Source: Flavobacteriales bacterium UBA6772
GTDB taxonomy: Bacteria; Bacteroidota; Bacteroidia; Flavobacteriales; Flavobacteriaceae
Reading direction: 5' to 3'
Assembly (NCBI GenBank): GCA_905181765.1
Contig: CAJIYW010000002.1
Location: 1-64,000 of the forward strand
DNA length: 64,000 nucleotides
In this document: one piece after another, positions 37,213-46,860 of the stretch
Layout: every line of letters begins with the position of its first letter
How positions within the stretch are numbered: position 1 is the first letter of the stretch
Translations under genes and position numbers: made by a program
Notes under the pieces: model-generated
What the model was told of the DNA's origin: nothing
The model's input: the letters and a program-made list of their open reading frames with translations, nothing else
Databases searched by the model: none

Positions 37213-37566
37213 ATGGAAAATAGAGCGTGTTTAGAATGTAAAGAGCCGTTAAAAGGCAGAGTAGATAAGAAATTCTGTTCAGATTATTGCAGAAATTCGC
37301 ACAATAATAGCGTAAATAAAGACAGTAAAAACCTCATTAGAAACATTAACAATCGGCTTAGAAAAAATTATAAAATTTTATCTGAATTAAATGTTTCTGG
37401 TAAAACAAAAGTAACAAGGACTAAATTATATGACAATGGTTTCGATTTTCAGTTCTTTACTTCGGTCTATAAAACCAAAACAGGAAACACCTATTTGTAT
37501 GTATACAATGAAGGGTATTTAGCATTAGAGAATGATACGTTTTTACTGATTCGGAAAGAGCGGTAA
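37213..37566 (+). CDS. Small zinc-ribbon protein of unknown function
   Basis: From ATG 37213 the protein has 117 residues. It opens with a zinc ribbon C-x2-C-x10-C-x3-C (CLECKEPLKGRVDKKFCSDYC), followed by basic N-rich helices (NLIRNINNRLRKNYKILSELN) and a C-terminal beta segment (TYLYVYNEGYLALENDTFLLI). This combination is common in Bacteroidota as a small DUF2116-like zinc protein, possibly nucleic-acid binding. It is divergent from ssb. Confidence 0.75.
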   Translation: MENRACLECKEPLKGRVDKKFCSDYCRNSHNNSVNKDSKNLIRNINNRLRKNYKILSELNVSGKTKVTRTKLYDNGFDFQFFTSVYKTKTGNTYLYVYNEGYLALENDTFLLIRKER

Positions 37567-37609
37567 AAGAATTAAAAAAAAGAGCACTACTGTATTAGAA
37601 ATAAAGAAC

Positions 37610-38077
37610 TTACTTCCAGCTATTCCCCTTCATTTTTAGAGCCGCTTTTAAAATATCTTTTTGACTAATTTGCCCTATAAGTTTCGCGTTTTCTACAATT
37701 GGAAACCGCCTTCTTTTAGAGCTAATAAATTTAGTTGCTGCATCAAAAATATTCATGTTTTTATCAATAGTTTCTACCTCTGAAACCATATTCTTTTCAA
37801 CTGTATTCGTTCTATCCATAGGCATGTTATAATACATGCTATCGGAAATATATTTAATACAATCTCCTTCAGAAATAATACCTATTAATTCATTTTTATC
37901 GTTTACAACAGGTCCCCCAGAAATTTTATGAGCAATTAACTGCGCTATAACATGATCTAAAGAGTCTTCCGCTTTAAAAGTAATTAAATTGGTAGTCATG
38001 TAATCTGAAACTAAAATCTGTGTGCCTATCTTTTCCTGATTGGTTTCTCTTTTCCCTTGAAAACTTTTAATTCCCAT
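37610..38077 (-). CDS. CBS-domain pair protein
   Basis: The 155-residue protein consists of two CBS domains: first DYMTTNLITFKAEDSLDHVIAQLIAHKISGGPVVNDKNELIGIISEGDCI, second VEKNMVSEVETIDKNMNIFDAATKFISSKRRRFPIVENAKLIGQISQKDIL. Such stand-alone pairs (Bateman modules) bind adenosine nucleotides and act as energy-state sensors for unknown partners. The short N-terminal extension (IKSFQGKRETNQEKIG) is basic. It lies alone, divergent from the M28 peptidase gene. Confidence 0.9.
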   Translation of the reverse strand: MGIKSFQGKRETNQEKIGTQILVSDYMTTNLITFKAEDSLDHVIAQLIAHKISGGPVVNDKNELIGIISEGDCIKYISDSMYYNMPMDRTNTVEKNMVSEVETIDKNMNIFDAATKFISSKRRRFPIVENAKLIGQISQKDILKAALKMKGNSWK

Positions 38078-38170
38078 AATGGTGTTGTTTAGTTTTACTC
38101 AAGTTAGCGAATTTTAATTTAAAATAAAAGTTTTTTTAATTTCCTATATTTATAAAAATAAATTTTTTCC

Positions 38171-40468
38171 ATGAAAAGAATCTCTACCATTGTTTCCATA
38201 CTCATAATATTGGGGGTCATTTATTGGAGTTTTGCTGATTTAAAACCTTCAATAAATACTTCTAAAAGTAATTCAGCAACCGAGTTTTCCTTAGAAAATG
38301 CTCTTAACCATCTAAAAAAAATATCGAAAGAGCCGCATTATGCCGGTTCTAAGGAACACAAAAATGTTCAAAACTACATTGTTTCAGAATTGCAAAAAAT
38401 GGGTTTTGAAACTGAAATTCAAACACAAACCGCCATCAATAAAAAATGGTTCGTAGCCACTACAGCAGAAAATATCATCGCAAAATTAAAAGGAACTGGT
38501 TCAGAAAAAGCATTGCTATTGTTAACCCATTACGATTCTAGTCCGCATTCTTCTTTGGGTGCAAGTGACGCTGGCTCTGGAGTTGTTACAATTTTAGAAG
38601 GATTAAGAGCTTTCTTAGCCAAAAATGAAATACCAAAAAACGATCTAATTATCCTAATTTCTGATGCTGAAGAATTAGGCTTATTAGGTGCTCAGGCATT
38701 TGTAGACAAGCATCCATGGACAAAAGATATTGGCCTGGTTTTAAATTTTGAAGCGAGGGGAAGTGGCGGTCCTAGTTATATGCTAATGGAAACTAATGGA
38801 AAAAACAGTAAACTACTATCTGAGTTTTTAGCAGCCAAACCCAATTTTCCTGCCGCAAATTCTTTAATGTACTCTATTTATAAAAAATTGCCTAATGACA
38901 CGGATTTAACGATTTTTAGGGAAGATGCAAATATTAACGGATTTAACTTTGCGTTTATTGGAGATCATTTCGATTATCATACCGCACAAGATTCTTATGA
39001 GCGTTTAGATAAAGAAACACTTTTACACCAAGCAGATTATTTTACTACTTCTCTAAATTATTTTTCAAATTCAGATTTAACAAACCTAACTTCAGAAGAA
39101 GACTTTGTGTACGTAAACTTCCCAATCATTAAATTAGCAACGTATCCTTTCTCTTGGGTACTTCCAATGGTTATTCTTTGTACTATTCTTTTTCTAATCT
39201 TATTATTTTTTGGTTTTTCTTTAAATAAAATAGACATTAAAGGGGTGCTTAAGGGTTTTATTCCTTTTGTAGTATCCTTAATTTTATGTGGTGGAATTTC
39301 TTATGGATTGTGGGAAATACTTCTAATTATTCATCCGCATTACAATGACATATTACATGGTTTTACCTATAATGGCTATCAATATATAATTGCTTTTGTA
39401 TTCTTAAATTTGTGGTTACTTTTTACAATTTATAAACGCACTTCAAAAGAAGAAAAAACAACCAATTTATTAGTAGCACCTCTTTTCTTCTGGTTGGTGC
39501 TTAATTTTATAATTAGTAGTTCTTTAAGAGGTGCTGGTTTTTTTATAATCCCAGTTATTAGTGCGCTACTAATTTTAGCTATTGCTATTTTCTTAAACTT
39601 AAAAGACAGTGTTAAACGCGTTTTATTTACGATATTATCAATACCAACAATCTATATATTTGCTCCAATGGTAAAAATGTTCCCTGTTGGTTTGGGCTTA
39701 AAAATACTCTTTGTAAGTGGTCTTTTTATAGCATTGGTTTTTGGATTAATGATACTTTCCTTTCATCAAAAAAAGTCTTTTTGGACGCAAAAATGGACCG
39801 GCTTTTTAGCCCTTCTCTTTTTTATAATTGCAACCTATAATAGTGGGTTTTCTGTTGATAATAAAAAACCGAACAGCCTTGTTTATATTGAGAATTATGA
39901 TACCAAAACTGCTTATTTTGGAACCTATAATACTACTTTGGATACCTATACGAAGCAAATTTTTAAGGACGATTTCACAAAAGGAGGAATTGAAAATGCA
40001 GAAACAAAAAGCAAGTATAACACGCCCTTTAACTATACTAAAAAAACAGCTTATAAAGCAATTTCATCTTCAGAAATTAAAACAGAACTAGATACTTTAA
40101 TTGGTAAAAAACGTTTTCTAGAATTGACAATTACTCCAAAAAGAAAAATAAATATACTACAATTTTTAACTAAAAGTAAATTAACTTTATATCAATTTAA
40201 AGTAAACGATGAACTCGTAAACAAAGGCAAGAAACACAGTTTAAAAAGCGGTACTTTTTTAGTTTATCGTTTAGGAAATAATGACAAAGAAGTAACACTT
40301 TCTTTCTCTGTAAACGTAGATCAAAATTTAGAGCTTACCTTAAATGAGGTTTCTTATGATTTACGCACCAATAAAAACTTCAACCTAAAACCAAGAGCAG
40401 AAGATATGATGCCGATGCCTTTTGTAACAAATGATGCCATTATAATAAGCAAACAATTGAACTTTTAA
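38171..40468 (+). CDS. M28 family metallopeptidase with multi-pass membrane domain
   Basis: The 765-residue protein starts with a membrane anchor (ISTIVSILIILGVIYWSF). The peptidase domain (about 45-300) has the two-zinc ligands: H in LLLTHYDSS, D in GASDAGSG, E-E in SDAEELGLLG, E in NFEARGSGG, and H in GDHFDYHTAQD. It resembles endoplasmic reticulum metallopeptidase 1-like proteins. The second half has about eight transmembrane helices (about 320-560) and a final beta-rich domain. It would act as an aminopeptidase facing the periplasm. It converges with pyk across a strong shared terminator. Confidence 0.9.
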   Translation: MKRISTIVSILIILGVIYWSFADLKPSINTSKSNSATEFSLENALNHLKKISKEPHYAGSKEHKNVQNYIVSELQKMGFETEIQTQTAINKKWFVATTAENIIAKLKGTGSEKALLLLTHYDSSPHSSLGASDAGSGVVTILEGLRAFLAKNEIPKNDLIILISDAEELGLLGAQAFVDKHPWTKDIGLVLNFEARGSGGPSYMLMETNGKNSKLLSEFLAAKPNFPAANSLMYSIYKKLPNDTDLTIFREDANINGFNFAFIGDHFDYHTAQDSYERLDKETLLHQADYFTTSLNYFSNSDLTNLTSEEDFVYVNFPIIKLATYPFSWVLPMVILCTILFLILLFFGFSLNKIDIKGVLKGFIPFVVSLILCGGISYGLWEILLIIHPHYNDILHGFTYNGYQYIIAFVFLNLWLLFTIYKRTSKEEKTTNLLVAPLFFWLVLNFIISSSLRGAGFFIIPVISALLILAIAIFLNLKDSVKRVLFTILSIPTIYIFAPMVKMFPVGLGLKILFVSGLFIALVFGLMILSFHQKKSFWTQKWTGFLALLFFIIATYNSGFSVDNKKPNSLVYIENYDTKTAYFGTYNTTLDTYTKQIFKDDFTKGGIENAETKSKYNTPFNYTKKTAYKAISSSEIKTELDTLIGKKRFLELTITPKRKINILQFLTKSKLTLYQFKVNDELVNKGKKHSLKSGTFLVYRLGNNDKEVTLSFSVNVDQNLELTLNEVSYDLRTNKNFNLKPRAEDMMPMPFVTNDAIIISKQLNF

Positions 40469-40481
40469 AAGATGCTCCATA

Positions 40482-40516
40482 AAAAAAGCATCTTGAAAAA
40501 TCAAGATGCTTTTTTT
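40482..40516. terminator. Bidirectional terminator between the M28 peptidase and pyk genes
   Basis: A long perfect stem AAAAAAGCATCTTGA/TCAAGATGCTTTTTT separated by a four-base loop. It serves both convergent transcripts. Confidence 0.9.
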
Positions 40517-40535
40517 ATGAATATTAAATAGTGTT

Positions 40536-41963
40536 TTAGTCTATTGCAGAAACCCTTAGTGTATTTACCATACCTTTTGCTTCCACTGGCATCGAAGTAA
40601 GGTTAATCATCAAATCACCTGTATTTACAAATCCTTTTTCTTTAGAAATTTTATTAATATCTACAACGGTATCATCTGTACTTAAATTTTTATCGTAATA
40701 AAAAGCTTTTACACCCCAGAGTAAGTTAAGTTTCCCTAAAATTCTTTTTTCTGAAGAAAATGCTAATATTTTAGATTGTGGTCTCCAAGCAGATATTTGA
40801 AAAGCTGTGTACCCACTATTAGTTAAAGTAGAAATTGCAGTTGCTTCGATATCATTTGCCATTGAAGCAGCATGATGACAAATAGATTTTGTTATAAACC
40901 TATCTGTTCTAATATGTGGTGCTTCTTGTGGTACTTTAATCATTTTAGAATTTTCTACTGCATTAATGATTTCTGACATTTTTTGAATTACTCTAATTGG
41001 ATGTTTTCCAACAGAAGTTTCTCCAGAAAGCATTACTGCATCTGCACCATCCATAATAGAGTTTGCAACATCATTTACCTCTGCCCTTGTAGGAACAGCG
41101 TTATCAATCATTGTTTCCATCATTTGCGTTGCAATAATTACAGGAATTCTTGCTCTTTTTGCACGTCTTACCAATTTCTTCTGAATTAATGGTACATCTT
41201 GCATTGGAATTTCTACTCCTAAATCTCCACGAGCAACCATTAAACCATCACAATAAGGAATTAAAGAATCTATATTTGCTACTGCTTCTGGCTTTTCAAT
41301 TTTTGCAATTACAGGCACTCTATAATCAGAATGCTCATCTATTAAATCGCGTAACATTCTTAAATCTTCTGGCGTTCTTACAAAAGATAATGCCATCCAA
41401 TCTACATTTAAACCCAATGCAAATACTGCATCTTCCTTATCTTTTTCAGTTAAAGCTGGTAAAGAAATCGCTGTATTTGGTAAGTTTACTCCTTTTTTAG
41501 AGTTTAAAGGTCCACCAACAATTACATTTACTACTACTTCTTTGTCTTTATCTGTAGAAACTACCTCAAATAGTAATTTCCCATCATCCACCATAATTTG
41601 CTCACCAACTTTTACGTCTTTTGGAAAACGTTGGTAGGTCATAAATGCTTTTTCTTTAGTCCCGATACACTTTTCTGTTGTGAACGTAAATGAAGCACCA
41701 TCTTCTAAAATTACACCATCTTCCATAACGCCAACACGTAATTTAGGACCTTGTAAATCTGCTAGAATGGCAACATTAAAACCATTTTCTTCGTTAATTT
41801 CTCTAATGGTTTTTACCGTCTTTCTCACGTTATCATAATCTGCATGCGAAAAATTAATTCTAAAAACGTTTACACCCTCTAGGGCTAAGTTTGTTAAAAT
41901 TTCTTTAGAATCTGTTGCTGGCCCAAGGGTAGCAACTATTTTTGTTTTTTTATAATCTGTCAT
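40536..41963 (-). CDS. pyk: Pyruvate kinase
   Basis: The 475-residue enzyme converts phosphoenolpyruvate and ADP to pyruvate and ATP. Motifs: KIVATLGPATDS at the N-terminus, NFSHADYDN, the catalytic loop VIAKIEKPEAVANIDS (with the active-site Lys), GLMVARGDLGVEIP, and ATQMMETMIDNAVPTRAEVNDVANSIMDGADAVMLSGETSVGKHP. All domains are complete. It starts one base after the stop of the IPExxxVDY gene (TAATATG), so it is the last gene of the acp-fabF-rnc operon. Confidence 0.97.
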   Translation of the reverse strand: MTDYKKTKIVATLGPATDSKEILTNLALEGVNVFRINFSHADYDNVRKTVKTIREINEENGFNVAILADLQGPKLRVGVMEDGVILEDGASFTFTTEKCIGTKEKAFMTYQRFPKDVKVGEQIMVDDGKLLFEVVSTDKDKEVVVNVIVGGPLNSKKGVNLPNTAISLPALTEKDKEDAVFALGLNVDWMALSFVRTPEDLRMLRDLIDEHSDYRVPVIAKIEKPEAVANIDSLIPYCDGLMVARGDLGVEIPMQDVPLIQKKLVRRAKRARIPVIIATQMMETMIDNAVPTRAEVNDVANSIMDGADAVMLSGETSVGKHPIRVIQKMSEIINAVENSKMIKVPQEAPHIRTDRFITKSICHHAASMANDIEATAISTLTNSGYTAFQISAWRPQSKILAFSSEKRILGKLNLLWGVKAFYYDKNLSTDDTVVDINKISKEKGFVNTGDLMINLTSMPVEAKGMVNTLRVSAID

Positions 41964-41964
41964 A

Positions 41965-42435
41965 TTAAAATATTAAAAAGTCTTTAGACTTTAAGGTGTT
42001 TTTATCTATTGAATAGGATGTTATAATCTGTTCAATGTTTTTAATTTTATTTACTGCATTTGCTAAAAACTCAAAACTTATTTCCCCAGAAATTTTAATA
42101 AAAAAATCTACTTTTTTCTTTTCTGGTATTAGATACGTTTTTGTTTCAGTTGTTAACAGTAATTCGTTTGATTCTGTTTGATTTTCTCTTTTAAAACTAT
42201 TGGCTATTAAAAACCAATCAAAGTCATACTTTTTACTAGAGAAATTATAGATAGAAAATGATGCTCTCTTTTTATTGCTTTCAAACTCTAAATTTTTTTG
42301 AGATTTAGAAAAATGCGTGTTTAAATTTTTATTTAGTAAATAAGCTAATTTATAGTCTTCTAAAGCTGTATGAATCCCTATTAGAGAATATTCTTCTTCA
42401 CAAAAATCTCCTAAACCTAAAGCATGAATTTGCAT
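41965..42435 (-). CDS. IPExxxVDY family protein
   Basis: The 156-residue protein has the family's name motif as LIPEKKKVDFFIKI near residue 107 (here IPEKKKVDF, with Phe in place of Tyr). The rest is FCEEEYSLIGIHTALEDYKLAYLLNKNL and SIYNFSSKKYDFDWFLIANSF. Members sit next to pyk and rnc in Bacteroidota and have no known biochemical role. The one-base spacing to pyk implies coupling. Confidence 0.9.
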   Translation of the reverse strand: MQIHALGLGDFCEEEYSLIGIHTALEDYKLAYLLNKNLNTHFSKSQKNLEFESNKKRASFSIYNFSSKKYDFDWFLIANSFKRENQTESNELLLTTETKTYLIPEKKKVDFFIKISGEISFEFLANAVNKIKNIEQIITSYSIDKNTLKSKDFLIF

Positions 42436-42536
42436 ACATTCTAAATTTATTCTAAATGATCAATCATGCGAAATTACTAATAGTTTGTGGTTTGTTAGCG
42501 AGTATGCTAAGTTATATTCACGAAAACGTTATCGCT

Positions 42537-43274
42537 TTAATCTAAAGAAATTTCATTTTGAAAAGCAAAATATACTCTTTTTGAAGCCTGTTCTTCTGCT
42601 TTTTTCTTAGAAGTAGCCCTTCCTTTAGCAATTTGCTCACCATTAATACTTATTTTAACGCTAAAATGTTTTACGGGGTCATTGCCAGAATCCTCATACG
42701 TATCAAAAGTATATTTTTTCTTTTGTTTTTGACACCATTCTATAATTAAGCCTTTATAACTTGTAATTTTACCTTCTAACTTCGCAATATCTACATGCGG
42801 TACAATTACATTTTGATGTATAAATTTCTGGCAAAAATTATATCCCTTGTCCATAAAAATAGCACCTATTAAGGCTTCAAAAATATTACCATGAATATTA
42901 TCACCAATGTTTGCTTGGTCTATATTACTTTTTACAAAACGAATTAAGTTTAAGTCTTTTCCTAGTTCATTTAAATGCTCTCTGCTTACAATTTTAGAGC
43001 GCATTTGAGTAAGATATCCTTCTGAACCTGAAGGAACTTTTTTATACAAATAAGCTGCAATTACAGAACCTAAGATAGAATCTCCTAAAAACTCTAAACG
43101 TTCATAATTAATAGGGTTCCCTTTTTTATCTGTCATTTGAACAGATCTATGGGTAAAAGCTTTTTTATATTTATTTATTTTTCTTGGAGAAAATTTTAGT
43201 AGTTTTTTTAATTCGCCGTGCAATACTGCATCTTCTTTAGAATGCACTTGAACTATTTTGCGAATAAAATTCAT
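42537..43274 (-). CDS. rnc: Ribonuclease III
   Basis: The 245-residue enzyme cleaves double-stranded RNA in rRNA and mRNA processing. The catalytic domain has the signature ERLEFLGDSILGSVIAAYLY (about residues 60-80) and the second acidic site GNIFEALIGAIFMDKGY. The C-terminal double-stranded RNA-binding domain (about 165-240) includes YKGLIIEWCQKQKKKYTF and AKGRATSKKKAEEQASKRVYF. The gene follows fabF by three bases. In Bacteroidota the fabF-rnc link is standard. Confidence 0.96.
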   Translation of the reverse strand: MNFIRKIVQVHSKEDAVLHGELKKLLKFSPRKINKYKKAFTHRSVQMTDKKGNPINYERLEFLGDSILGSVIAAYLYKKVPSGSEGYLTQMRSKIVSREHLNELGKDLNLIRFVKSNIDQANIGDNIHGNIFEALIGAIFMDKGYNFCQKFIHQNVIVPHVDIAKLEGKITSYKGLIIEWCQKQKKKYTFDTYEDSGNDPVKHFSVKISINGEQIAKGRATSKKKAEEQASKRVYFAFQNEISLD

Positions 43275-43277
43275 AGA

Positions 43278-44531
43278 TTATTCGTCTATTTTCTTAAAAG
43301 CTACACATGCATTATGCCCTCCAAAACCAAAAGTATTACTCATCGCAACCTTAATTTCTCTCTTTTGAGGTTTATTTAAGGTTAAGTTTAAATCTGGATT
43401 AATGTTCTCATCAAAATTTTGATGATTAATTGTAGGTGGTACAATACTGTGTTTCATTGCTAAAATTGCAGCAATAGACTCTATAGCACCAGCAGCACCC
43501 AATAAGTGGCCAGTCATAGATTTAGTAGAGTTGATATTAATATTCTTGGCATGCTCTCCAAAAACAGCTGAAATTGCTTTCAATTCTGCAACGTCTCCAA
43601 GCGGAGTAGAAGTACCATGTGTATTAATATGATCTACATCTTCTGGTTTTATGCCAGAATTTTCTAAACAGTTTTTCATTACAGCAATTACACCAATACC
43701 TTCTGGGTGTGGCGCTGTAATATGGTAAGCATCAGATGACATTCCACCTCCAATTACCTCTGCATAAATTTTTGCGCCTCTTGCTTTGGCGTATTCGTAT
43801 TCTTCTAAAACAAGCGCTCCTGCACCTTCACCTAAAACAAAACCTTCTCTGCTAGCGTCAAATGGTCTTGAAGCAGTTTCTGGAGTTTCATTCCTTGTTG
43901 ACAAGGCTTGCATAGAACTAAATCCTCCAACTCCTGCAATCGTAACTGCGGCTTCACTACCTCCTGTTACAATCACATCACAATATCCTAAACGAATATA
44001 GTTTAATGCATCTATCATAGCATTTGCAGAAGAAGCACATGCGGAAACAGTTGTGTAGTTAGGCCCCATAAATCCGTATTTTATAGAAATATGTCCTGGG
44101 GCAATATCTGCAATCATTTTTGGAATAAAGAAAGGATTAAATTTTGGAGTCCCATCTCCTGCAGCGTAGTTTAAAACTTCATTTTGAAGCGTTTCTAAAC
44201 CACCAATTCCTGCTCCCCAAATAACACCAACTCGTAACTTATTAATAGTTTCTAAATCTAAACCAGCATCTGCTATTGCTTCATCTGAAGCAACCATAGC
44301 ATACTGGGTAAATTTATCCATCTTACGAGCAGATTTTCTATCGATGAAATCTGTAGGGTTAAAGTTTTTTACTTCACAAGCGAAACGAGTTTTGGACTTG
44401 GAAGCATCAAAATGCGTAATAGGTGCTGCTCCGCTAACTCCGTTAACTAAAGCGTTCCAATATTCTTCAATATTATTTCCTATGGGCGTTAATGCTCCAA
44501 GTCCAGTTACTACAACTCGTTTTAATTGCAT
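43278..44531 (-). CDS. fabF: 3-oxoacyl-ACP synthase II
   Basis: The 417-residue condensing enzyme elongates fatty acids using malonyl-ACP. The Cys-His-His triad is intact: TVSACASSANAM (nucleophile Cys, about residue 165), NTHGTSTPLGD (first His), KSMTGHLLGAAGA (second His). It also has VVVTGLGALTPIG at the N-terminus and NTFGFGGHNACVAF at the end. It is seven bases downstream of acpP and three bases before rnc. Confidence 0.97.
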   Translation of the reverse strand: MQLKRVVVTGLGALTPIGNNIEEYWNALVNGVSGAAPITHFDASKSKTRFACEVKNFNPTDFIDRKSARKMDKFTQYAMVASDEAIADAGLDLETINKLRVGVIWGAGIGGLETLQNEVLNYAAGDGTPKFNPFFIPKMIADIAPGHISIKYGFMGPNYTTVSACASSANAMIDALNYIRLGYCDVIVTGGSEAAVTIAGVGGFSSMQALSTRNETPETASRPFDASREGFVLGEGAGALVLEEYEYAKARGAKIYAEVIGGGMSSDAYHITAPHPEGIGVIAVMKNCLENSGIKPEDVDHINTHGTSTPLGDVAELKAISAVFGEHAKNININSTKSMTGHLLGAAGAIESIAAILAMKHSIVPPTINHQNFDENINPDLNLTLNKPQKREIKVAMSNTFGFGGHNACVAFKKIDE

Positions 44532-44538
44532 ATAAGTA

Positions 44539-44775
44539 TTACTTTTTTGCTGCTTCTATATAACTAACTGCTTGACCTACAGTTCCAATATTTTCTGCTT
44601 GATCGTCTGGAATTTGAATATCAAATTCTTTTTCGAATTCCATAATTAACTCAACAGTATCTAGAGAATCTGCTCCTAAATCGTTTGTGAAGCTAGCTTC
44701 CGTTGTTACTTCATTATCGTCTACGCCTAATTTGTCTACGATAATAGCTTTTACTCTTGATGAAATGTCTGACAT
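44539..44775 (-). CDS. acpP: Acyl carrier protein
   Basis: The 78-residue protein is strongly acidic and carries the phosphopantetheine attachment serine in [19 protein letters not shown] (about residue 37). It serves as the carrier for fatty-acid intermediates, handled by the adjacent FabF. First gene of the acpP-fabF-rnc-pyk operon. Confidence 0.97.
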   Translation of the reverse strand: MSDISSRVKAIIVDKLGVDDNEVTTEASFTNDLGADSLDTVELIMEFEKEFDIQIPDDQAENIGTVGQAVSYIEAAKK

Positions 44776-44946
44776 AATTTTTTAATTTTAAATTTTAAAT
44801 CTTGGCAAAAATACAATTCTTATTAATTATAACTAATTATTTGTACCTAAAATGATTATTAAAAGTAAATAAAATAATTTAATCTTTACTTAAAATAATC
44901 AGTTTGTTAATAATTATCCCTTTTTTTGTACCTTAGATAGATAGGT

Positions 44947-45519
44947 ATGAAGCGTATTGTTATTTTTGCATCTGGTTCAGGATCGAACGCAGAGAATATT
45001 ATTAAATTCTTTAAGCACACTAAAACTGCAAAAGTTACTAATGTGTTGTGTAATAATGAATATGCAAAAGTTTTTGATAGATGTAAGAATTTAGAAACCA
45101 AATGTTTGCATTTTAATAAAAACGATTTTTCTGTTTCAGATACCGTATTAAATATTTTAAAAAATGAAGCAGATTTTATAGTTCTTGCTGGGTTTTTATG
45201 GAGAATCCCACAAAAAATAGTGACTGCTTTTCCAAATAAAATTATTAATATTCACCCTGCATTATTGCCAAAATATGGTGGAAAAGGAATGTATGGACTA
45301 CATATTCATAAGGCAGTAAAACAAAATAATGAAGATGAAACCGGAATTACAATACACTATGTAAATGAAAATTATGACGAAGGTGCCATAATTTTTCAAG
45401 CAAAAACCGAATTAAATACCCAAGATACTCCAGAAACAATTGCAGAAAAGATTCATATTTTAGAACAGCGTCACTTTCCGAAGGTAATAGAAGAAGTAAT
45501 TTTAGCCATACATGAGTAA
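44947..45519 (+). CDS. purN: Phosphoribosylglycinamide formyltransferase
   Basis: The 190-residue enzyme transfers a formyl group from 10-formyl-THF to GAR in purine synthesis. Motifs: IVIFASGSGSNAENI at the N-terminus, catalytic N-x-H-P in INIHPALLPKYGGKGMYGLHIHKAV, and DETGITIHYVNENYDEGAIIFQ with the conserved H and D. It diverges from acpP, and a TAccTTAG-like promoter at about 44927-44934 fits its start. The stop overlaps the next gene by eight bases. Confidence 0.95.
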   Translation: MKRIVIFASGSGSNAENIIKFFKHTKTAKVTNVLCNNEYAKVFDRCKNLETKCLHFNKNDFSVSDTVLNILKNEADFIVLAGFLWRIPQKIVTAFPNKIINIHPALLPKYGGKGMYGLHIHKAVKQNNEDETGITIHYVNENYDEGAIIFQAKTELNTQDTPETIAEKIHILEQRHFPKVIEEVILAIHE

Positions 45520-46147
45520 AAAAAAGTTTTATGTAGTTTGGAACGGGCGTAAAAAAGGTATTTATACGTCTTGGAATGTCTGTAAAAAACAAATTGATGG
45601 CTTTGAAAGTGCGCAATACAAATCTTTTGCAGATTTAGACGCTGCTGAAATTGCATTCTCGAAAAACTATGAGGACTACAAAGGACAAAAAACTAAAAAA
45701 CCAACACTTTCCTCTGCCGAAAAAGCAACCTATGGAAGTCCTAATTTAGAGAGTATTTCTGTAGATGCAGCTTGTTCTGGGAACCCTGGGAAAATGGAAT
45801 ACAGAGGTGTTTTAACCCATAACAAACAAGAGATTTTTATAAAAGGACCTTATAAAAAAGGTACCAATAATATTGGTGAATTTTTAGCATTGGTTCATGG
45901 AATTGCATTATTAAAAAGTAAAAATAAAGAAGATATTCCTATTTATTCTGATTCTAAAATTGCCATGAGTTGGGTGAAAAAGAAACAATGTAAAACGAAT
46001 CTTCATTTTGATGCTTCTAACAAAGATTTACTTGAATTGATTAAAAGAGCCGAAAGCTGGCTTAAAAATAATTCTTTTAAAAATCCTATACTTAAATGGG
46101 AGACGAAAGCTTGGGGAGAAATTCCAGCAGATTTTGGTAGAAAATAG
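45512..46147 (+). CDS. Ribonuclease H with N-terminal viroplasmin (caulimovirus-type) domain
   Basis: The 211-residue protein opens with a viroplasmin/RNase H N-terminal domain (KKKFYVVWNGRKKGIYTSW ... GFESAQYKSFADLDAAEIAF, residues 2-50) known to bind RNA/DNA hybrids. The RNase HI domain runs from about residue 75, with the catalytic carboxylates in ISVDAACSGNPG (Asp), NIGEFLALVHG (Glu) and IYSDSKIAMSWV (Asp). It degrades RNA in hybrids. It overlaps purN by eight bases, a conserved Bacteroidota pairing. Confidence 0.92.
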   Translation: MSKKKFYVVWNGRKKGIYTSWNVCKKQIDGFESAQYKSFADLDAAEIAFSKNYEDYKGQKTKKPTLSSAEKATYGSPNLESISVDAACSGNPGKMEYRGVLTHNKQEIFIKGPYKKGTNNIGEFLALVHGIALLKSKNKEDIPIYSDSKIAMSWVKKKQCKTNLHFDASNKDLLELIKRAESWLKNNSFKNPILKWETKAWGEIPADFGRK

Positions 46148-46590
46148 CTTTAATTTTTCAAGAATTTAATTTTTGATAATACACTTTTTAAAGTTTAGAT
46201 CTTTTTATCAAATCAAATTTAACTAGGCTATTATTTGCAAAATAATACCATCTCTTTCATATCTAACTTAGCCCAAACAAAAAAGAAGTACTAAAAATTA
46301 CATTTTATAAAAAGAAACATCTTTAAAGTTAATGTTTTAGAGACGTTCTTTTATTATTATGAATTTCACATTTAAAATCAATTTAATTATCATAAATAAA
46401 CATTTGAACATTTGCTACTTATTTTGTTTTAATCACAAAAATTACATTAAAAAGAGTCTAAATATCCAATTATATTCAACAAAACCCATAAGCCTTTATA
46501 AGTTGTTCATAGCAACTAGTCCAAAAAGGAAAGTTAAATATTTATTATTATTTACTATGTTTGTTTAGGAACTTTTCCAAATTACTAAAC
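46148..46590. other. Intergenic region without a recognisable gene
   Basis: The 440-base AT-rich gap between the RNase H gene and the XRE regulators has one short plus-strand frame (46359-46568) that looks spurious: it is rich in Asn, Ile, Lys and Leu, as expected from AT-rich noise, and has no family resemblance. No hairpin terminator or RNA gene is evident. Confidence 0.5.
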
Positions 46591-46828
46591 ATGAAAAAAA
46601 TTGAAAAAGAAGAAAAGATAACTAGCCGTATTAAGTGATGTTTTAGAAAAAGTTATTCATCGAAGAAAAAGATTGGGTCTATCGCAAACAGATATTGCTA
46701 ATGAATTAGAAATGACCAAAAGTGGTTATTTTAAAATGGAAACAGGCAAAACCAAATTAGATATTAGGCGTCTGCTTGAGCTCTCTGAAGTTTTAAAAGT
46801 AGAGCTTGAATATTTTTTAAAAGAGTGA
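46591..46828 (+). pseudogene. XRE-family transcriptional regulator, frameshifted near 46.62 kb
   Basis: ATG 46591 begins KKIEKEEKI, then the frame fails at a TGA. One base removed from an AA pair (about 46621) restores LAVLSDVLEKVIHRRKRLGLSQTDIANELEM and the rest of a helix-turn-helix domain to the stop at 46828, about 79 residues in total. The HTH (LSQTDIANELEMTKSGYFKME) is a Cro/CI-type DNA-binding fold. A paralogue follows 32 bases downstream. The break may be a sequencing error; the second copy is intact. Confidence 0.7.
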
Positions 46829-46860
46829 AATTCTCAAAGCATAAAAAGAAAGAAAGATAA

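Noticed and set aside
45512..46147. RNase H with viroplasmin domain as a sign of viral origin
   Set aside because: This domain pairing is common in Bacteroidota chromosomal RNase H proteins and the purN neighbour is housekeeping.
46359..46568. 69-codon plus-strand frame in the gap before the XRE genes
   Set aside because: Its composition (Asn, Ile, Lys, Leu) is typical of AT-rich noncoding DNA and there is no family match.
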